In this document: positions 61,537 through 64,000 of the stretch, piece by piece | Layout of the letters: every line of letters starts with the position of its first letter | How positions within the stretch are numbered: the first letter of the stretch is position 1 | Assembly (NCBI RefSeq): GCF_000974445.1 | Contig: NZ_BBOJ01000011.1 | Location: 62,001-126,000 of the forward strand | Length of the DNA stretch: 64,000 bases | From: Lentzea aerocolonigenes | GTDB taxonomy: Bacteria; Actinomycetota; Actinomycetes; Mycobacteriales; Pseudonocardiaceae | Reading direction: 5' to 3' | Translations under genes and position numbers: made by a program | Notes under the pieces: model-generated | What the model saw: the letters and a program-made list of their open reading frames with translations, nothing else | The model's database searches: none | Told to the model about the DNA's origin: nothing

Positions 61537-62952
61537 TCACTGTCCGGCGGCTTCCAAGGGCAGCAGCACCTGGAACCGCGTGTCGTCGGGAACCGACTCC
61601 ACTCGGATGTCGCCGTGGTGCTTGTTGACCACGATCCGCCACGAGATCTCCAGCCCCAGCCCGGTGCCCTGGCCGACCGGTTTCGTGGTGAAGAACGGTT
61701 CGAAGATCCGGTTCTTCACCTCCGCCGGGATGCCGGGGCCGGTGTCGCCGATCTCCACGACGAGGTGCCTGTCCTGCCTGAAGGTCCGCACGGTCAGCGT
61801 TCCTGAGCCGCTCATCGCGCCCAGGGCGTTGTCGATCACGTTCGTCCACACCTGGTTGAGCTCGCCGGCGTACGCGGAGATGCGGGGAAGCGTCCGGTCG
61901 TAGTCCTTGACGACCTGGACGTCCGCGAGCTTCCCGCCGAACATCACCAGCGTGGAGTCGAGCAGCTCGTGCACGTCGACCACCTGGAACGGTGCGCGGT
62001 CCATCTGCGAGTACTGCTTGGCGGCACCGACCAGAGTGGACACGCGGGTGGTGGCGTCCTCGATCTCGTTCATCAGCATCTCGGTCTCGACCGTGTACCG
62101 CAGCCAGTGCACGGCGGGTGCGGTGACAGCCGCTGGGCACGGCGTGAGCGCGCTTTCCAGCCACTCGACGTCGAGCCCCGCCGCGACCAGGACGGGTGCG
62201 ACGTCCCAGCCGCCGGTGATGCCGTGCTCGTCCAGCCAGTCGGTGACCTCGTCCTCGGCGTCGCTGGTTTCCAGCGGGCTGAGTTTCGGTGCCTTGGCGA
62301 CCCGCTCGACCGCCTTCTCCTGGAGCTTGACCAGGGTCGGCAGCACGGACGGGTCGATCGCGCCCTGGGCGAGCAGGGCGAGTTTGTGCCGCATTCCCGC
62401 GACCCGCTCGCGCAGTGCCGCGGTCGCGCGCACGGCGGCCGCGGCCGGGTTGTTGAGCTCGTGGGTGAGGCCCGCGGACAGTGCGCCGAGCGCGGTGAGC
62501 CGCTCGTGCTGGCCCACCGTCGCCTGGGTGTTGCGCATGCCCCAGAACAGGCCCTCCAGCAGGTGCATCGCCATCGGGAACCACGCGCGGACCGTCGGCC
62601 CGAACTCGTCGGCGTCGAACTGCAGCATCGACGTGGCGGTGATCGACTCGACGGTCATCTGGTAGGTCGGCTGGTCGAGCTCCAGGTAGGCCTGGGTGGC
62701 GCCGAAGTACGAGCCGCGCAGGCTGCTGCGGCTCACCTCGATCCGCTGGCCGCCGATGTTGCGGCACAGGGCGACAGTTCCTTCGAGCAGCACGAAGAAG
62801 CACGTCGCGGGTTCGCCTTCGGTGAGCACGGGCGTGCCCGCCTCACGCGTCTCGACGTGGCCGTGTTCGGCCAGCCAGGCCAGCTGTTCGTCGTCGAGCT
62901 TCTCGAACAGGAACAGCTCGCGCAGGCCGGCTGCGGTGAACCTCTCCATCAC
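61537..62952 (-). CDS. sensor histidine kinase with cyclic-nucleotide-binding domain
   Basis: A 471-residue soluble kinase. Residues ~1-130 form a cNMP/CRP-type sensory domain (LFLFEKLDDEQLAWLAEHGH, VLTEGEPATCFFVLLEGTVA). The dimerisation/phosphoacceptor region is ALSAGLTHELNNPAAAAVRA with the His at ~165. The HATPase catalytic domain has N-box WTNVIDNALGAM (~390), G1 GDTGPGIP, F-box FEPFFTTK and G2 GQGTGLGLEIS. No membrane segment and no linked response regulator. The ATG overlaps the stop of the FAD oxidoreductase gene (ATGA), so a redox enzyme and kinase are produced together, perhaps signalling redox or ligand state. The DUF-like insert between the His box and HATPase is long (~180-300). 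Confidence 0.87.
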   Translation of the reverse strand: MMERFTAAGLRELFLFEKLDDEQLAWLAEHGHVETREAGTPVLTEGEPATCFFVLLEGTVALCRNIGGQRIEVSRSSLRGSYFGATQAYLELDQPTYQMTVESITATSMLQFDADEFGPTVRAWFPMAMHLLEGLFWGMRNTQATVGQHERLTALGALSAGLTHELNNPAAAAVRATAALRERVAGMRHKLALLAQGAIDPSVLPTLVKLQEKAVERVAKAPKLSPLETSDAEDEVTDWLDEHGITGGWDVAPVLVAAGLDVEWLESALTPCPAAVTAPAVHWLRYTVETEMLMNEIEDATTRVSTLVGAAKQYSQMDRAPFQVVDVHELLDSTLVMFGGKLADVQVVKDYDRTLPRISAYAGELNQVWTNVIDNALGAMSGSGTLTVRTFRQDRHLVVEIGDTGPGIPAEVKNRIFEPFFTTKPVGQGTGLGLEISWRIVVNKHHGDIRVESVPDDTRFQVLLPLEAAGQ

Positions 62953-64000
62953 GACCTCTCCAGGTAGCGGTGGACCAGGGTGACCGCCATGGCGCCCTCA
63001 CCGACCGCGGACGCGACCCGCTTCACCGAGTCCGCTCGGACGTCGCCCGCGACGAACACGCCGGGCACGTTGGTCTCCAGGTGGTACGGCGCCCGCTGGA
63101 GGTCCCAGCCGGGCGGTGAGCCGCCGAGGTCGGGTCCGGCGAGGAGGAAGCCGCGCTCGTCCCTCTCCAGCGTGCCGTCCAGCCAGTCCGTGCGCGGGGC
63201 GGCGCCGATGAACGCGAACAGCCAGCTCGCCTGGACGGTCGTCGTCTCGCCCGTCTTGTTGTGCCGCAACGTCAGCGTCTCGAGGTGGTCCTCGCCGGTG
63301 CCGCCGCAGACCTCGGTGTGCGGGCGCACCTCCACGTTCGGGATCGCCGAGAGCTGGTCGATCAGGTACTGCGACATCGACTGCTCCAGCCCGTCACCCC
63401 GCACCAGGATCACCACCTTGCGCGCGTGCCCGGAGAAGTAGACGGCGGCCTGGCCCGCGGAGTTCGCGCCGCCGACCAGGTAGACGTCCTGGCCGGCGCA
63501 GTTCGGGCCTTCGGTCGTCGAGGCGCCGTAGTACACGCCCCGCCCGGTCAGCTCGCCGAGGCCGGGCGCGTCGAGCAACCGGTACGACACGCCGGTGGCG
63601 AGGATGACGGTGTGGGCGGCGAGTTCGGTGCCGTCGCCGAACCGGACGACGCGAGCGGCTCCCCGGCGTTCGAGGGCCACGACGTCGCGCGTGGTGAGCA
63701 GCTCGACGCCGAACTTGACCGCCTGCCTGCGGGCTCGTTCGGTCAGCTGCCCGCCGGACACCCCGTCGGGGAAGCCCAGGTAGTTCTCGATGCGGCTGCT
63801 GGTGCCGGCCTGGCCACCGGTCGCGATCCGCTCGACCAGGACGGTCCGCAGTCCCTCCGACCCTCCGTACACCGCGGCACCGAGCCCGGCGGGCCCGCCG
63901 CCCACGACGATCAGGTCGTAGAACTCGGCCGACGGCTGCGTGCTCAGGCCCACCTCGGCGGCGAGCTCCGCGTCGGACGGGTCGACCAGGGCCTTGCCCT
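62949..64000 (-). CDS. FAD-dependent oxidoreductase (thioredoxin-reductase-like), cut by window edge
   Basis: The minus-strand frame stays open to position 64000, so the N-terminal part is outside. The visible ~350 residues form a class II pyridine-nucleotide disulfide oxidoreductase: FAD site LIVVGGGPAGLGAAVYGGSE, second dinucleotide site VYLVGGANSAGQAAVYFS, FAD-contact FVAGDVRADSVKRVASAVGE. The CxxC redox pair of true thioredoxin reductases is absent, so it is not a disulfide reductase. Residues before VGLSTQPSAE (ALVDPSDAELAAE) indicate an additional N-terminal domain, as in proteins fused to a receiver-like or thioredoxin-like region. Transcribed just ahead of the histidine kinase with a 4-bp overlap. 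Confidence 0.87.
   Translation of the reverse strand, partial: GKALVDPSDAELAAEVGLSTQPSAEFYDLIVVGGGPAGLGAAVYGGSEGLRTVLVERIATGGQAGTSSRIENYLGFPDGVSGGQLTERARRQAVKFGVELLTTRDVVALERRGAARVVRFGDGTELAAHTVILATGVSYRLLDAPGLGELTGRGVYYGASTTEGPNCAGQDVYLVGGANSAGQAAVYFSGHARKVVILVRGDGLEQSMSQYLIDQLSAIPNVEVRPHTEVCGGTGEDHLETLTLRHNKTGETTTVQASWLFAFIGAAPRTDWLDGTLERDERGFLLAGPDLGGSPPGWDLQRAPYHLETNVPGVFVAGDVRADSVKRVASAVGEGAMAVTLVHRYLERS

Overview
The window is chromosomal DNA of a high-GC actinobacterium. Frequent GTG starts, purine-rich ribosome binding sites, AfsR/SARP-type regulators, many cytochromes P450, NB-ARC/TPR proteins and ABC-F proteins suggest a Pseudonocardiaceae-like organism (Lentzea/Saccharothrix/Amycolatopsis range). 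That placement is inference; there is no rRNA or marker gene here. The left edge cuts a kdpE-type response regulator and the right edge cuts an FAD-dependent oxidoreductase.

Layout. 1-4.1 kb: potassium-related genes (KdpE C-terminus, a small possibly frameshifted membrane protein, a KimA-like APC permease), then a DUF418 membrane protein divergent from an HTH_38/MarR-type regulator with two palindromes between them. 5.1-11.9 kb: a small beta-rich protein, a DUF4097 protein plus AfsR-like regulator, then a P450, alpha/beta hydrolase and 28-residue-repeat protein. Both of the latter promoters carry three heptamers at 11-bp pitch, the signature of SARP binding. 11.9-14.3 kb: ArsR-like regulator divergent from a hydrolase, and a Nudix hydrolase. 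14.5-26.6 kb: an accessory region with two consecutive segments, each bounded by diverged direct repeats. One holds a lipoprotein and a membrane receptor-like protein (degenerate P-loop, one membrane segment, periplasmic-binding domain). The other holds a CBM13-GH62 arabinofuranosidase, a truncated VMAP-C-like remnant and an NB-ARC/TPR protein.

26.6-41.1 kb: an 11-gene minus-strand operon in which ten of eleven genes overlap or nearly touch. It encodes two beta-lactamase-fold hydrolases, a peptide ABC importer, an M19 dipeptidase, an S9 peptidase fused to a beta-lactamase-fold domain, an M20 amidohydrolase, a GNAT acyltransferase and an NSAR/OSBS-type racemase. The last three match the known N-succinylation/racemisation/desuccinylation route from D- to L-amino acids, so I read the whole operon as uptake, hydrolysis and stereo-inversion of D-amino-acid-containing peptides.

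41.3-57.3 kb: a MacB-like ABC exporter, a secreted papain-fold-like protein, a P450 and methyltransferase, a DUF899 protein, two ABC-F proteins with a candidate attenuating upstream ORF, a patatin, an amidase, and an M20/AbgT pair divergent from a double Lrp/AsnC regulator. 58.5-61.1 kb: two unusual P450s flank a 29-codon gene whose product ends in an aromatic-rich tail, a compact candidate P450-modified RiPP cluster. It is followed by ~47-bp tandem repeats and a convergent cNMP-domain histidine kinase/oxidoreductase pair.

The two strongest candidates for an undescribed system are the P450-precursor-P450 cluster (58.5-61.1 kb) and the D-peptide operon (26.6-41.1 kb).
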